DNA of 64,000 nucleotides from positions 233,145-297,144 of the forward strand of contig JAJDXQ010000013.1 in the NCBI GenBank assembly GCA_022823185.1, read 5' to 3'. Under the pieces are notes generated by a model. That model made no database searches. It worked only from the letters and a program-made list of their open reading frames with translations, and was not told the DNA's origin. The position numbers and the translations under genes are program-made. The DNA is from Caldilineaceae bacterium. Its GTDB lineage: Bacteria > Chloroflexota > Anaerolineae > Caldilineales > Caldilineaceae. Shown piece by piece: positions 17,640 to 26,756 of the stretch; position 1 is the first letter of the stretch; every line of letters starts with the position of its first letter.

Positions 17640-18507
17640 ACTGACCACTGTAGTTCAGTACCGCCAGTATGCCCCGCCCAGCACGCGGGCAAGCCCGGCC
17701 AAGCCCCCGCCAGACTTGGTGTGGCCCAAAACCGGTGCCGCCAGCCATAGACACCTGACCGCTACTTCTATATGCTTGGGATTGAGAGTTCAGTTCAGTC
17801 CAATCAAGAACAGCGGGGACGCTGCCGCCAACAGCCCCTGCAAACGCGCGCTGACCCAGCGCGTCGCGGCTGGCCCTGCCTCCCACGACATGCTGCGCCA
17901 GCGCATCCTCGAACGCGACGACGGCTTGCTCTGGCCCAAGCCCGCCAGCCAGGACGCGGGCCCCACACGCAAATAGTCAGTGATTGGGGATCAGTAGCCA
18001 GATAGGGTCGCAACCTTGCGAGTTGGCATGTAGCAGTTCACTGGCCACTGGCCAAAGCAGTTGAAGGAGACTCCCCCATGTCGCAGCAATCCGAAGACCG
18101 CCTCGACCGCATCGAACGCAACTGTGAACGCCACGCCGAAGAATCAAGACAACGTATGGCCCACCTTGAACGCTTCCTTGCCAACTTCTCCAATGACGTC
18201 GACCGCAACGCCGCCGAAAGCAAAAGCCGCATCGCTTCAGCGGAAGCCACCCTCGACCGCCTGGCCGAACTGCTCACCCGCTCCTACCACCAATCCAATC
18301 AGCGGCTGGACCGCATAGAGGAACTGGTCGCACGCAACGGCCAACAGATTGAACGCAACGGCCAGCAGATCCAACGTAACGCCCAACAGATCCAATTCCT
18401 GCGGGACTTGACGCAAGGCCATATCTCACAGCCTACGCCGCCGGCGCACTCAGACTGACACCAGTAGTCAGTTGAGGTCGCTACCTTGCAAGCTGGCCAA
18501 GCGCAGC
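17640..18507. repeat. Dispersed element, copy A (partner at 27686-28503)
   Basis: About 868 bases aligning end to end with 27686-28503, with many substitutions and short indels. It begins TAGTTCAGTACCGCCAGTAT and ends near CTGGCCAAGCGCA. It contains a conserved short frame (ending at 17976, with HDMLRQRILERDDGLLW) and, further on, the coiled-coil gene 18078-18458 with its own ribosome binding site. No transposase or terminal inverted repeat is seen. It resembles a non-autonomous mobile or duplicated cassette. Confidence 0.75.
18078..18458 (+). CDS. Small coiled-coil protein, copy A
   Basis: A 126-residue hydrophilic, almost wholly helical protein beginning MSQQSEDRLDRIERN. AAGGAGA about 10 bases upstream supports this start. 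Regular heptads with leucine/isoleucine (LDRIERN..., LDRLAELL, RLDRIEELV) predict a long coiled coil. Near the C-terminus there is a repeated motif NGQQIER-NGQQIQR-NAQQIQF that is reduced to one unit in the paralogue at 28118. No enzymatic motif or membrane segment is present. The function is unknown. It is carried on the duplicated element, so it may be the element's cargo or a structural protein. Confidence 0.65.
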   Translation: MSQQSEDRLDRIERNCERHAEESRQRMAHLERFLANFSNDVDRNAAESKSRIASAEATLDRLAELLTRSYHQSNQRLDRIEELVARNGQQIERNGQQIQRNAQQIQFLRDLTQGHISQPTPPAHSD

Positions 18508-18509
18508 CC

Positions 18510-18590
18510 TCCCCGTCAATCCCCTACACGCCCGCCCCGGCGGCATGTACTCGCCCCACCACCCACTGACTACTGCAGTCTGGGCGCAGT
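18510..18590. repeat. Dispersed GC-rich motif (TGTACYCGCCCC family)
   Basis: CCTCCCCGTCAATCCCC, then CCGCCCCGGCGGCATGTACT, then CGCCCCACCACCCACTGAC. Relatives occur at 27620-27690, 33512-33570 and 54701-54770, always between genes. Here it lies immediately downstream of copy A. Confidence 0.7.
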
Positions 18591-18700
18591 CCAGACTTGG
18601 GGTTGTCAGGAGAAGCCAGCTGCAGGCCTCAGGACAAATTCCCAACGGAAGCCCCTAGACCTGCCCCCTCTTTGGGCCGATCCAACCTCCGCAAACTGTC

Positions 18701-18729
18701 TTGACAGGTAATAATATTTACCTTATGAT
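18701..18729 (+). promoter_or_regulatory. Sigma70 promoter for sugar ABC operon
   Basis: TTGACA (18701-18706), a 17-base spacer and TATGAT (18724-18729) make a nearly consensus promoter. The spacer is AT-rich, unlike the surroundings. It would give a leader of about 265 bases before the first permease at 18999. No other gene start lies between. The rest of 18591-18998 has no recognisable gene. Confidence 0.75.
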
Positions 18730-18998
18730 CTGTCGAGAGTGGCAGTGTAATCTGCTTACAGAATGTTCGCAGCGGATACTGCCCGCGGGCTAACCCGGCA
18801 CACCGCTTGGGATTCCCCAAAAAATCCAAGAACACTTACACGATTGCAATCTGTGCCACCAGCAGATAGGTGACTGCGGCGAGAAACTGCCAACTGTTCA
18901 CCACCCGGGGCGGGGTCGCATGCTCTGCATGAGCAGAGAATTGACGAAGGAGGCAAGGTAGAGACGTCCACCCGCCAGGTCATCGCAGCACATCGACT

Positions 18999-20015
18999 AT
19001 GAACTTTCCTTCTTTCGCACGAGCTTCGCTCCCCGGCATGTTGCGCGGCCGGAGCCAGCTCAACAGTCTAGGCAGTTTCCTGTTGAGGGAGCCGCAGGTC
19101 GTCCTCACGGTCGCCCTCGTCGTCCTGATGGGAATCCTGAACCCCCGCTTCCTTACCACCCGCAATCTGATCAACGTTCTCCGACAGTCCTCGATCAACG
19201 GGATCGTGACCGTCGGCGTCTGCTGGATGATGATCAGCGGTAGCTTCGACCTCTCCGTCGGCGCGATCGTGTCGCTGATCAGCGTGACCATGGTCGCCAT
19301 GCTCGAGGGCGGCGCCGGCATTGTGACCACCTGCATCTTTGGCCTGGGAATCGGACTGGCAGCAGGCATCTTCAACGGCTTTCTGGTCGGCAGGCTGAAA
19401 GCCAATCCAATGCTCACCACCCTGGGCACGATGACGATCTTCCAGGGAATCGCTCTCCTGAGCGCCGGCGGCTACTACTACCGGGTCCCCCGCAACAGCC
19501 CGTTCCTCCTGATTGCCGATGGCTTTATCGGCCCGTTCGCGGTCCCCACGATCATCTTCCTCGTCCTGGCGCTTGTCATGCACCTGGTACTGTCCGAAAC
19601 CTCCCTGGGCGCCAGGGTGTACGCCATCGGAGGCGATGAAGAAGCCGCCAAGCTGTCCGGTGTGCGCGTCCCCCTGTACCGGACGCTGATGTACATCGCC
19701 ACCGGTCTCTGTTCCGCAGTCGCCGCGATGGTTGTCAGCGCCCGCGCCGGCTCCGGCCACTACTTCATCGGGCTGAACTACGAGTTTCACGCCATCACCG
19801 CCTCCGTCCTGGGCGGAAACTACATCTTCGGCGGCAGAGGCAGCGTAGCCAGAGGCGTTTGGGGCGCCATCCTCGTCGCTCTGCTCAACAATTCGCTTAC
19901 AATCCTCGGATTTGAGCCCGCAACACAGCTGGTCGTCCAGGGGATTGTAACCGCCGGCCTGGTCGCCATCCAGGTTATGGGCCGCGAACAGAAGACCGAA
20001 CCGGCGCCCCAGTGA
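18999..20015 (+). CDS. Sugar-type ABC importer permease (RbsC-like)
   Basis: A 338-residue protein with 8-10 hydrophobic segments, of the BPD_transp_2 family used by ribose, xylose, fructose and AI-2 importers. The family block FDLSVGAIVSL (residues ~78-88) and the coupling motif AIGGDEEAAKLSGVRV (EAA-like loop) are clear. Similar blocks occur in the second permease, so the membrane channel is a heterodimer. First gene of a four-gene operon behind the promoter at 18701. Tandem permeases with one substrate-binding lipoprotein and one ATPase suggest import of a monosaccharide or nucleoside-like ligand. Confidence 0.9.
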   Translation: MNFPSFARASLPGMLRGRSQLNSLGSFLLREPQVVLTVALVVLMGILNPRFLTTRNLINVLRQSSINGIVTVGVCWMMISGSFDLSVGAIVSLISVTMVAMLEGGAGIVTTCIFGLGIGLAAGIFNGFLVGRLKANPMLTTLGTMTIFQGIALLSAGGYYYRVPRNSPFLLIADGFIGPFAVPTIIFLVLALVMHLVLSETSLGARVYAIGGDEEAAKLSGVRVPLYRTLMYIATGLCSAVAAMVVSARAGSGHYFIGLNYEFHAITASVLGGNYIFGGRGSVARGVWGAILVALLNNSLTILGFEPATQLVVQGIVTAGLVAIQVMGREQKTEPAPQ

Positions 20016-20110
20016 CCAGGAAAAGCCGCACTGCGGCGGGTAACCGACTGCCGCAGTTCGGGAACGGTTGCCCTACCTGACCAATCTGCCGCAATCGCAC
20101 GAGGTCTTAT

Positions 20111-21145
20111 ATGGCCGATAATCCAACACCGGAACATCAGTCGACAGCTGAATCCGGGCTGGTCGAAGAGCCGCCCCAGGGGCCTGCAGGCTGGCCCGCG
20201 GGCAGATGGGGGAACCTCCTCCAGTGGCTCATCGAATATCGCGCCTTCGTCCTCCTCGGCCTCGCGCTCACCTACGCGGTGCTGTTCGTCCCCTTCTTCG
20301 CCACCGAACGCAACATCACCCAGATGACAACCCAGTTCTCGATCGACGGGATCATCTCGATCGGCTTGACCGTCCTCATGATCGCCTGGGGAATCGACCT
20401 CGGCGTCGGCGCAACCCTGGCGCTGGCGGGCGTGGTCTTCGCTCTCTCCCAGGACTTGGGCGTCCCTGTGGCAGCCCTGCTGGGCATCCTGGCCGGAGCC
20501 GGTGTCGGGCTCGTCAACGGCTTTGTCGTGACCAAAATGCGCGTCAACTTCTTCATCGCCACGCTTTCCACCATGGTCGCAGTCAAGGGCCTGACCTTCA
20601 TCATCTCCGACGAAACCACGATCTACGGCCATGCCGAGGGCTTTGGCTGGATGGGGTCGGCCAAGCTGGGGATCTTCGAGTTCCCCGCCCTGGCCTTCTT
20701 TGCCATCGGCATCATCACCCACTGGATCATGACGCAGACCAGCCTGGGCACCTACTGGTACGCCATTGGCGGCAACTCCGACGCATCGCACCGCGCCGGC
20801 CTCAACGTGAATCTTATCTTCGCTCTCTCCTTCGTCGTCGCCGGCCTGTGCAGCGGGATCGCCGGCGTCCTGCTCGCATCCCGCGCCGTCAGCGCCAATC
20901 CCGGCGTCGGCAGAGACACCGCCCTCTTCGCAATTTCCGCCACCGTTATCGGCGGCACATCCCTGTTCGGAGGCGTGGGAAACGTCCTCGGCGCCGTCGC
21001 CGGCGTCATGTTCCTGGGCGTCGTCCGCAACTCGCTCAATCTTCTCGGCGTCAGCGCCTACTGGCAATGGGTAATCCAGGGTGTCATCCTGGTCTCCGTT
21101 GTCGTCTCGGATGTCTACATGAACCGCAGACGCCGCACGGCCTGA
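20111..21145 (+). CDS. Sugar-type ABC importer permease (RbsC-like), second subunit
   Basis: A 344-residue BPD_transp_2 membrane protein. It has a ~45-residue hydrophilic N-terminal extension rich in proline and glycine before the first helix. Family blocks: GIDLGVGATLALAG and the coupling loop AIGGNSDASHRAGLNV. Both agree with the first permease, which lies 95 bases upstream. A long frame in the opposite register across this gene reads as arginine/histidine-rich nonsense and is a shadow. The pair with different sequences implies a heterodimeric translocator. Confidence 0.9.
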   Translation: MADNPTPEHQSTAESGLVEEPPQGPAGWPAGRWGNLLQWLIEYRAFVLLGLALTYAVLFVPFFATERNITQMTTQFSIDGIISIGLTVLMIAWGIDLGVGATLALAGVVFALSQDLGVPVAALLGILAGAGVGLVNGFVVTKMRVNFFIATLSTMVAVKGLTFIISDETTIYGHAEGFGWMGSAKLGIFEFPALAFFAIGIITHWIMTQTSLGTYWYAIGGNSDASHRAGLNVNLIFALSFVVAGLCSGIAGVLLASRAVSANPGVGRDTALFAISATVIGGTSLFGGVGNVLGAVAGVMFLGVVRNSLNLLGVSAYWQWVIQGVILVSVVVSDVYMNRRRRTA

Positions 21146-21330
21146 CTACAATGGCCCCAGGCTTCCGCAAAGCCCCGCAACTGGGACCGCGCAAGCCTCC
21201 GGACCGCATCAGGTGAAAGGAGCGCCTATGGGGAAAACGGAGTTCTGATCTGGAGGGAAAGACTTCTCCCGCGCATCTGATCTGAAATCAACCCGCGTGG
21301 ACAATCTGATCCAGACAAAGGAGAGCAGAA

Positions 21331-22335
21331 ATGAGGAAGCATTTCGGAGTTGTGATCGCTGTTCTGATCTTCGCAGTCCTGATGGCGGCCTGCGTAATGC
21401 CGGACGGGCAGGTGATGACGGCGGACGGAGCCGCGCAGGTGCAGACCGAAGCCGAAGACTGGCCTCTGGCGCAAGACCTGCGCATCTGCCACATCATCGA
21501 GCTCGGCCATCCCTACTCGACCGCCAAGGTCACGCTGGCCGAGAAGGAAGCCAACGTTTTCGGCTTCACATATGATGTGTACGACACCCAGGGCGACATA
21601 CCCAACGAGATTCGCCTGATCGAGGACTGCATCACCAAGCAGTACGACGTGATCGCCCTGGTTCCCTATGACACCTCTGCGCTCAACGACGCCCTCCGCG
21701 AAGTCCAGGAGGCCGGCATCCCCGTGATCGCCGAAGGCGCCGACCTTGACGAAGAAGGTCTCGGTTACGTGAACACGATGATCGGCTCGTCCGGCTGGGC
21801 AGAGGGCGAGACCGCCGGCAAGGCCGTTTGCCAGGCCCTGGAAGACGGCCAGGGCTGGGTCATCATCGAGGGAGCCACCGGTCATGGCCTCGTGCCGCAG
21901 CGCTCCTCCGCCCGTGAATACGTCGCCGAGAACTGCCCCGGCAGAGAGCTCGTCGCCGTCGACACCGGCATGTGGAACCGCGAAGAAGCGCGCACAGTGA
22001 TGGAGAACTACCTGACCGCCTACCCGGACCAGATCCACATGGTCTACTGCCATAACGACGATATGTGTCTCGGGGCGGTCAGGGCTATCGCAGAGGCCGG
22101 TCTGCAAGACACCATCAAGGTGCTTGGCGTTGATGGCGGCGCCAAGGAAGTGTACGATGCCATTCGCGACGGCACCATGTGGGGCACCGTCCTCAACGAC
22201 GCTTCCTTCATCGCCGTCAAGATCATCCAGTCCGCCCGCGACCTGGCCGAGAATCGCCCGGTCATCTTCTGGCAGACTTCGCCCGCCGTCCTGATCACCA
22301 AGGACAACGTGGATAACTTCCCCGACCTGTGGTAA
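21331..22335 (+). CDS. Sugar-type ABC importer substrate-binding lipoprotein
   Basis: A 334-residue protein with a type II signal peptide, MRKHFGVVIAV followed by LMAAC, giving a lipidated Cys21. The mature part has the periplasmic-binding-protein type 1 fold: ICHIIELGHPY, later ALVPYDTSALNDALREVQEAGIPVI and HNDDMCLGAVRAIAEAGL. These match RbsB/xylose-binding-like proteins that clamp a sugar between two Rossmann-like lobes. AGGAG in CAAAGGAGAGCAG precedes the ATG. It is anchored outside the cytoplasmic membrane and feeds the two permeases. Confidence 0.9.
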   Translation: MRKHFGVVIAVLIFAVLMAACVMPDGQVMTADGAAQVQTEAEDWPLAQDLRICHIIELGHPYSTAKVTLAEKEANVFGFTYDVYDTQGDIPNEIRLIEDCITKQYDVIALVPYDTSALNDALREVQEAGIPVIAEGADLDEEGLGYVNTMIGSSGWAEGETAGKAVCQALEDGQGWVIIEGATGHGLVPQRSSAREYVAENCPGRELVAVDTGMWNREEARTVMENYLTAYPDQIHMVYCHNDDMCLGAVRAIAEAGLQDTIKVLGVDGGAKEVYDAIRDGTMWGTVLNDASFIAVKIIQSARDLAENRPVIFWQTSPAVLITKDNVDNFPDLW

Positions 22336-22345
22336 TTGGCTGAAC

Positions 22346-22381
22346 AAGGAGCGGGAGAACTCCTCGCTTCTCCCGCTCCTT
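22346..22381 (+). terminator. Strong hairpin after the binding-protein gene
   Basis: A 14-base-pair perfect stem, AAGGAGCGGGAGAA (22346-22359) with TTCTCCCGCTCCTT (22368-22381), and an 8-base loop. It sits 11 bases after the stop of the binding-protein gene and before the ATPase. The T-run is minimal. It probably acts as partial terminator and 3' mRNA stabiliser, raising binding protein over the rest of the complex. Confidence 0.65.
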
Positions 22382-22407
22382 TACGCACGCCTGTCAGGAG
22401 GAGGACC

Positions 22408-23199
22408 TTGGAAAGCAACTATATCGTCGAAATGAAGGGAATATCCAAGCGATTCGGCAGCGTCCAGGCGTTGAACCAGGTCGACCTCGAGCTGCGCGAG
22501 GGCGAGATCCTGGGGCTGGTGGGCGACAACGCGGCCGGCAAATCCACCCTGATGAAGATCCTCAGCGGCGCGCACGTCGCCGACAGCGGCCAAGTCCTCA
22601 TAAACGGCGAGGAGGTCTCGATTCGCGATCCCCGCGACGCCCGCGCATGCGGCATCGAAATGATCTACCAGGACCTCGCCCTCTGCAACAACCTGGATGT
22701 TGCCCGCAACATCTTCCTCGGCCGTGAATACACCAGGGGCCTCCCCTTCCTCAGCATCCTCGACAAGAAGAAGATGTACGCCGAATCCGCCGAGTTGCTC
22801 GCCAGGTTGCGAATCAATATCAGCTCCCCCCGGCTGAAAGTCGAGAGGATGTCCGGCGGCCAGCGTCAGATGGTGGCCGCTGCCAAAGCCATCGCCTTCG
22901 ACGCCAGGATCCTCCTCATGGACGAGCCCACCGCCGCCCTCGGCGTCCGCGAAGCCAACACCCTCCTGCGTCTGATCAGGGACCTGCGCGACAGCGGTCA
23001 CTCCGTCGTCCTCATCACCCAGCGCGTCCCCGACATCCTCGCCATCGGCGACCGGGTCATGGTCCTCAAGGGCGGCCGCCGGCAGGGCGTCCTCAACGTC
23101 TCCGAAGTCGGCCTCGACGACGTAGTCGAACTCATCGTCCGAGGCCGAGCCGGCGCCGAATCCGAAGAAGACGCGCTGGAATACCTCTCATTCGGATAG
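22408..23199 (+). CDS. Sugar-type ABC importer ATP-binding subunit (single NBD)
   Basis: TTG start at 22408 with CAGGAGGAGG just upstream. The longer frame from 22336 runs through the hairpin and is not used. Walker A GDNAAGKST, signature MSGGQRQM and Walker B ILLMDEPTAALG are present. With 263 residues it is a single nucleotide-binding domain, like FrcA, whereas RbsA/XylG-type partners have two. The switch (H-loop) histidine expected in ISH(R/N) is glutamine here (LITQRVPDI), which may lower ATPase activity or mark a divergent subfamily. It would work as a homodimer under the two permeases. Confidence 0.88.
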   Translation: MESNYIVEMKGISKRFGSVQALNQVDLELREGEILGLVGDNAAGKSTLMKILSGAHVADSGQVLINGEEVSIRDPRDARACGIEMIYQDLALCNNLDVARNIFLGREYTRGLPFLSILDKKKMYAESAELLARLRINISSPRLKVERMSGGQRQMVAAAKAIAFDARILLMDEPTAALGVREANTLLRLIRDLRDSGHSVVLITQRVPDILAIGDRVMVLKGGRRQGVLNVSEVGLDDVVELIVRGRAGAESEEDALEYLSFG

Positions 23200-23993
23200 C
23201 GTAACGACTCAGCTACAGCCAATGCCCACCTGTCTCAGGCGAGGCAGGTGTTTCACTCTCTCCTCACTCCTCCATACTCTCTCCTCACTCTCGGATTGAT
23301 TCGGTTACGGTCACTGCCGATTTGGAAAACGACAGAGGCCGCGGCCTCGCTCTCCTGGTCTGTTTCTCCTGAAACGAACAGGTCCCACAGACCTTGGGCT
23401 TCCTGGGAAGCCATGCCCGCGCAATCGAAAAGCCTTACAGCATCCACGGTCGGTTCGGCCAGATCGCCACATGCGCCCATCCAGACGAGCTTGACCGGAT
23501 CGACGGCGGTTCCCGGCCATCTCCGCCAATGTCCAATCCAGGCAGACGGACGAAAGAAGTCTCAGAATGTGTGCCAGGGGCAGGGCGAAGGGGTGGTTGG
23601 AGCCAGGCAATCTGTGTCAAGGAGTGAATGGTAGGAATAGCCAAGGACTCCCAGTTCATACCACACATTTGTGAGGTGAATCAGGAGGAAGACCTGAGCG
23701 CCTGTCGGAAGGCGCTGAAGCACCGCATAATGTATCTGCTGGATCTACCGCCGGAGATGAATGACCCGTACTGGGACGAGCGGGAATTTTCCAATCTGCG
23801 GTCGAGTCGGACACGCCGGGCGCTGTTCGCAGACAGATTCAACCTTTCGAATGTTCAGCATAAGCAAAAAAGAGGGTAAAATAAAATTATCGAAAATCCG
23901 GGACTGTTTGGTTAACTCACAGATCTTGGGAACGCTTGAACTATCCCCGCCCCGGCAAAGGCGGAACCCAGGCCCACCGGAAGACCCAAACAG
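23200..23993. other. Gene-poor region with simple repeats and one doubtful small ORF
   Basis: Pyrimidine-rich CTCTCTCCTCACTCCTC-like runs at 23250-23300 match others at 32128-32165 and 35262-35295. A frame at 23628-23879 (83 residues, ATG with AAGGAG only 3 bases upstream) encodes nothing recognised and is probably not a gene. The minus-strand frames around 23250-23600 are also unconvincing. The region may be decayed coding sequence. Confidence 0.45.
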
Positions 23994-26735
23994 TTGCCCT
24001 CGCAGGAGCTGCGCAAACGAGCGGACGGGGCACAACGTCGTATTCGGGGCAGCCAATTGATTAGCGAGCCAATCTCATCATGTTGCAGGCGCAGTGGACG
24101 ATTACAACTGCAGATCTCCTGCTCGATCTTGCTCCTGCTCGTTCTGTTTCTGTCCGGATGCCGCGACAGAGACGCCGCGCCCGCTTCCGTCCCCACCGCA
24201 GCCGCGACCCTGCCGACGCCGACAGACCATTCCGTGAAGCCGGCATCCCTGCTCGATGAGGCCGCCAATCTGCACCGCATCGGAGACTACAGCCAGGAGC
24301 AAAGTGTGCTGCATACCCTGCTGGCCGATCTCCGGACCGAGCCTGCCCAAGGGCGGCAGACATCCCCCGCCTCCCGCACACATGAGCGCGCCGCAATCCT
24401 CTATCGGCTCGCCCTAGCCTATCTGGCCGATGACAATCCGGAACAGGCGCTGGACGCGCTGGAGCAGCTCCGCCGCATGGGTGACTCCCTGGCCGCCGGT
24501 GAGATCAGTCTGCCGCCCGCGAACCGAGAAACTGTGGCGCAGATCCTGATCAATAGCCACTTCCTGCGCGGCGAAGCTTTGGCCGGCGTGGACCGTTTCA
24601 CCGAAGCCGCAGCCGCCTACCGCTCCTTCCTGGAGCGGCAACCCCAACTCTCCGGTGTCGTAGAGGAGCGCATCGCCGATGCACTGCTCGCGGTAGACGA
24701 ACGATCGCAGGCCGCTGACGCGCTGCGCCGGGCCGCCGGCGAAGCCATAACCGCAGACGAGGAGGCACGCCTTCTCGAACGGCTCGCAGCCGTTCTCGAA
24801 GGCGAGGGCCGCTGGGCCGAGGCCGCCTCCATCTACGATGAAATCCTTATCGCCCCCGATGTCGAACGCGCAGTACCGGACCCGGATCAGGCGGCCCAGG
24901 AACTTGAAAATATACCCGGCGATAGAGAATCCTCCATCTACCGCGCCGGTTATCTCTATCGCGCCGGCATGGCCTATGCCGCGGGCGGCGACGAAGAAGC
25001 CGCTATCGACCGCTGGCGAATGGCGCTGACCGTAAACCCAGCCAGCGATGCCGCCTACCTGTCTCTCATTCAACTGGTGAACAGGGACGCGCCCGTCGAT
25101 CTCTTCCTGCGCGGGAAGATCAATCTGTTTGCCAAAGCCTACGCGCCCGCCATCTCCGCCTTTGAACGTTTTCTTGAGAAGTCGCCGCAGGCCGCCCGCG
25201 CCGGTGAAGCCTGGCTGGGAATCGCCCGCGCCCTGATGGGGTTGGAACAGTGGGCAGAGGCCCGTCTTACTGTCGAACGCGTGCTGGCTGACTTTCCCGA
25301 CTGTGGCTGTTTTGGCGAGGCCTGGTTGGCGCGGGCGCGAATTGCGTTTGAAGAGGGCTCGCCCGCAGAGGGACGGCATATCTATCGCACTTTCGCCACA
25401 ACTCATCCCGACGATCCCCTGGCGCCGGAAGCGCTGTGGCTGAGCGCGCTGTCTTCCCTCGCCGCCGGCGCCAACCCAGTCACTGACACCTCACAGGATG
25501 TCCGCGTTGCGGTCGACCCCTTTGACGAAGCTGCGGCCGATCTACTCAGGCTGGCAAACGCCTTTCCCGGCAGCCCGCGCGCCGCCGATGGACTGGCCAT
25601 CGCCGGAATCGGCGCGTTCGAACGCGGCCGTTACGAGTACGCTGCCAACCTTTTTGAGCGGCTCCTCTCCGAATATCCCAATACGCAGCCGGACTTTGCC
25701 ACCTACTGGCTCGGCCGCGCCCGCCATGCCCAGGGCGCAATCAATGAGGCGCGCTCCCTCTGGAATGCGCTCTTCAACCGCGCGCCCGAAACGTTCTACG
25801 GCCTTCTCGCCGGCCTGGACCTGGACGCCGCGCATCCTGGGCAGAACCTGGTCCCCCGCATGGCCCGCATGGACATGGACGTGCCTGCGCTGCCCGGCGA
25901 CGATGGCAGCCGCGCATTCGCCGAAGACTGGCTGAGTGGACCGCAGGGCTTCCCGCGCGCTCAAAACACCGAAGCGGCAACTGCCGGAGCCGGCGTCGAA
26001 CCATGGAACCTGCCCAAAAACGTGATCGACGACCCGGACTTGGTCAGAGGCGAACTGCTGCTGGCGCTGGGTCGCCGCGCTGAGGGATTGCAGCTGCTGG
26101 AACAGACTTACTGGCGTTTTCACAACGATCCGGCGGCGCTCTTTCCCCTCATACTGCATTTCTATGAGTTGGGCGCCAACCGGCTCTCCATCACAGCTGC
26201 CCATCGTCTCATCCAACTCAGCCCGGCTGAGCGTTTTGCCGAAACGCCGCTCTATATCCAGCGTTTCGCTTATCCCGTACACTATCCCCGCCTGGTCGAG
26301 AAGCAGGCCGGAGATTTTGAGATTGCCCCTCAGCTTCTGTACGGCCTCATCTTTCAAGAAAGCCACTTCGAGCCTGCGGCGCGATCCTATGCCGGCGCCC
26401 GGGGTCTGATGCAGATCCTTCCGGGCACAGGCTGGGACATCGCCCAAAGTCTCAACTACCCCAACTATTCCACCGAGCTGCTCGACCTTCCCATCGTCAG
26501 CATCCGTTTCGGCGCATACTACCTGCACTGGGCGCGCGATCGTGTCAACGGCAACGACATAGCCGCCCTCGCCGGTTATAACGCCGGCCCCCGCAAGGCC
26601 AGAAATTGGCTCGTCGGCGCCGAATCGGACGATGCTCTTTTCATCTACAAGGTCCCCTACTTCGACACACGCCGCTTTCTTCAAGGCATCCTCGTCTGCT
26701 TCGCCCACTACCGGCGCATATACGAAGGTCTCTGA
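23994..26735 (+). CDS. TPR-containing lytic murein transglycosylase lipoprotein (Slt family)
   Basis: The C-terminal ~170 residues are an SLT domain: FQESHFEP with catalytic Glu at about residue 789, GLMQILPGT, and AGYNAGP. The large N-terminal part has many TPR-like helical pairs (for example AAAAYRSFLERQPQ, FAKAYAPAISAFERFLEKSP, EYAANLFERLLSEYPN), the superhelical ring of Slt70-type enzymes. A lipobox (LFLSGC) near residue 55 indicates a membrane-anchored exoenzyme that cleaves peptidoglycan to anhydromuropeptides. The start is uncertain: TTG 23994 gives a long leader, and TTG 24058 would place a normal-length leader before the hydrophobic stretch. 913 residues from the longer start. Confidence 0.88.
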   Translation: MPSQELRKRADGAQRRIRGSQLISEPISSCCRRSGRLQLQISCSILLLLVLFLSGCRDRDAAPASVPTAAATLPTPTDHSVKPASLLDEAANLHRIGDYSQEQSVLHTLLADLRTEPAQGRQTSPASRTHERAAILYRLALAYLADDNPEQALDALEQLRRMGDSLAAGEISLPPANRETVAQILINSHFLRGEALAGVDRFTEAAAAYRSFLERQPQLSGVVEERIADALLAVDERSQAADALRRAAGEAITADEEARLLERLAAVLEGEGRWAEAASIYDEILIAPDVERAVPDPDQAAQELENIPGDRESSIYRAGYLYRAGMAYAAGGDEEAAIDRWRMALTVNPASDAAYLSLIQLVNRDAPVDLFLRGKINLFAKAYAPAISAFERFLEKSPQAARAGEAWLGIARALMGLEQWAEARLTVERVLADFPDCGCFGEAWLARARIAFEEGSPAEGRHIYRTFATTHPDDPLAPEALWLSALSSLAAGANPVTDTSQDVRVAVDPFDEAAADLLRLANAFPGSPRAADGLAIAGIGAFERGRYEYAANLFERLLSEYPNTQPDFATYWLGRARHAQGAINEARSLWNALFNRAPETFYGLLAGLDLDAAHPGQNLVPRMARMDMDVPALPGDDGSRAFAEDWLSGPQGFPRAQNTEAATAGAGVEPWNLPKNVIDDPDLVRGELLLALGRRAEGLQLLEQTYWRFHNDPAALFPLILHFYELGANRLSITAAHRLIQLSPAERFAETPLYIQRFAYPVHYPRLVEKQAGDFEIAPQLLYGLIFQESHFEPAARSYAGARGLMQILPGTGWDIAQSLNYPNYSTELLDLPIVSIRFGAYYLHWARDRVNGNDIAALAGYNAGPRKARNWLVGAESDDALFIYKVPYFDTRRFLQGILVCFAHYRRIYEGL

Positions 26736-26756
26736 TGTAGATCCCAGAAGGGAGCG

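Noticed and set aside
20206..21216. Long + strand ORF (336 aa) over the second permease
   Set aside because: Composition is arginine/histidine-rich, as expected from a shifted frame of high-GC coding DNA. The permease frame has clear family motifs.
23628..23879. Small protein gene of 83 residues
   Set aside because: Ribosome site spacing is too short, there is no family pattern, and it lies in degenerate sequence.
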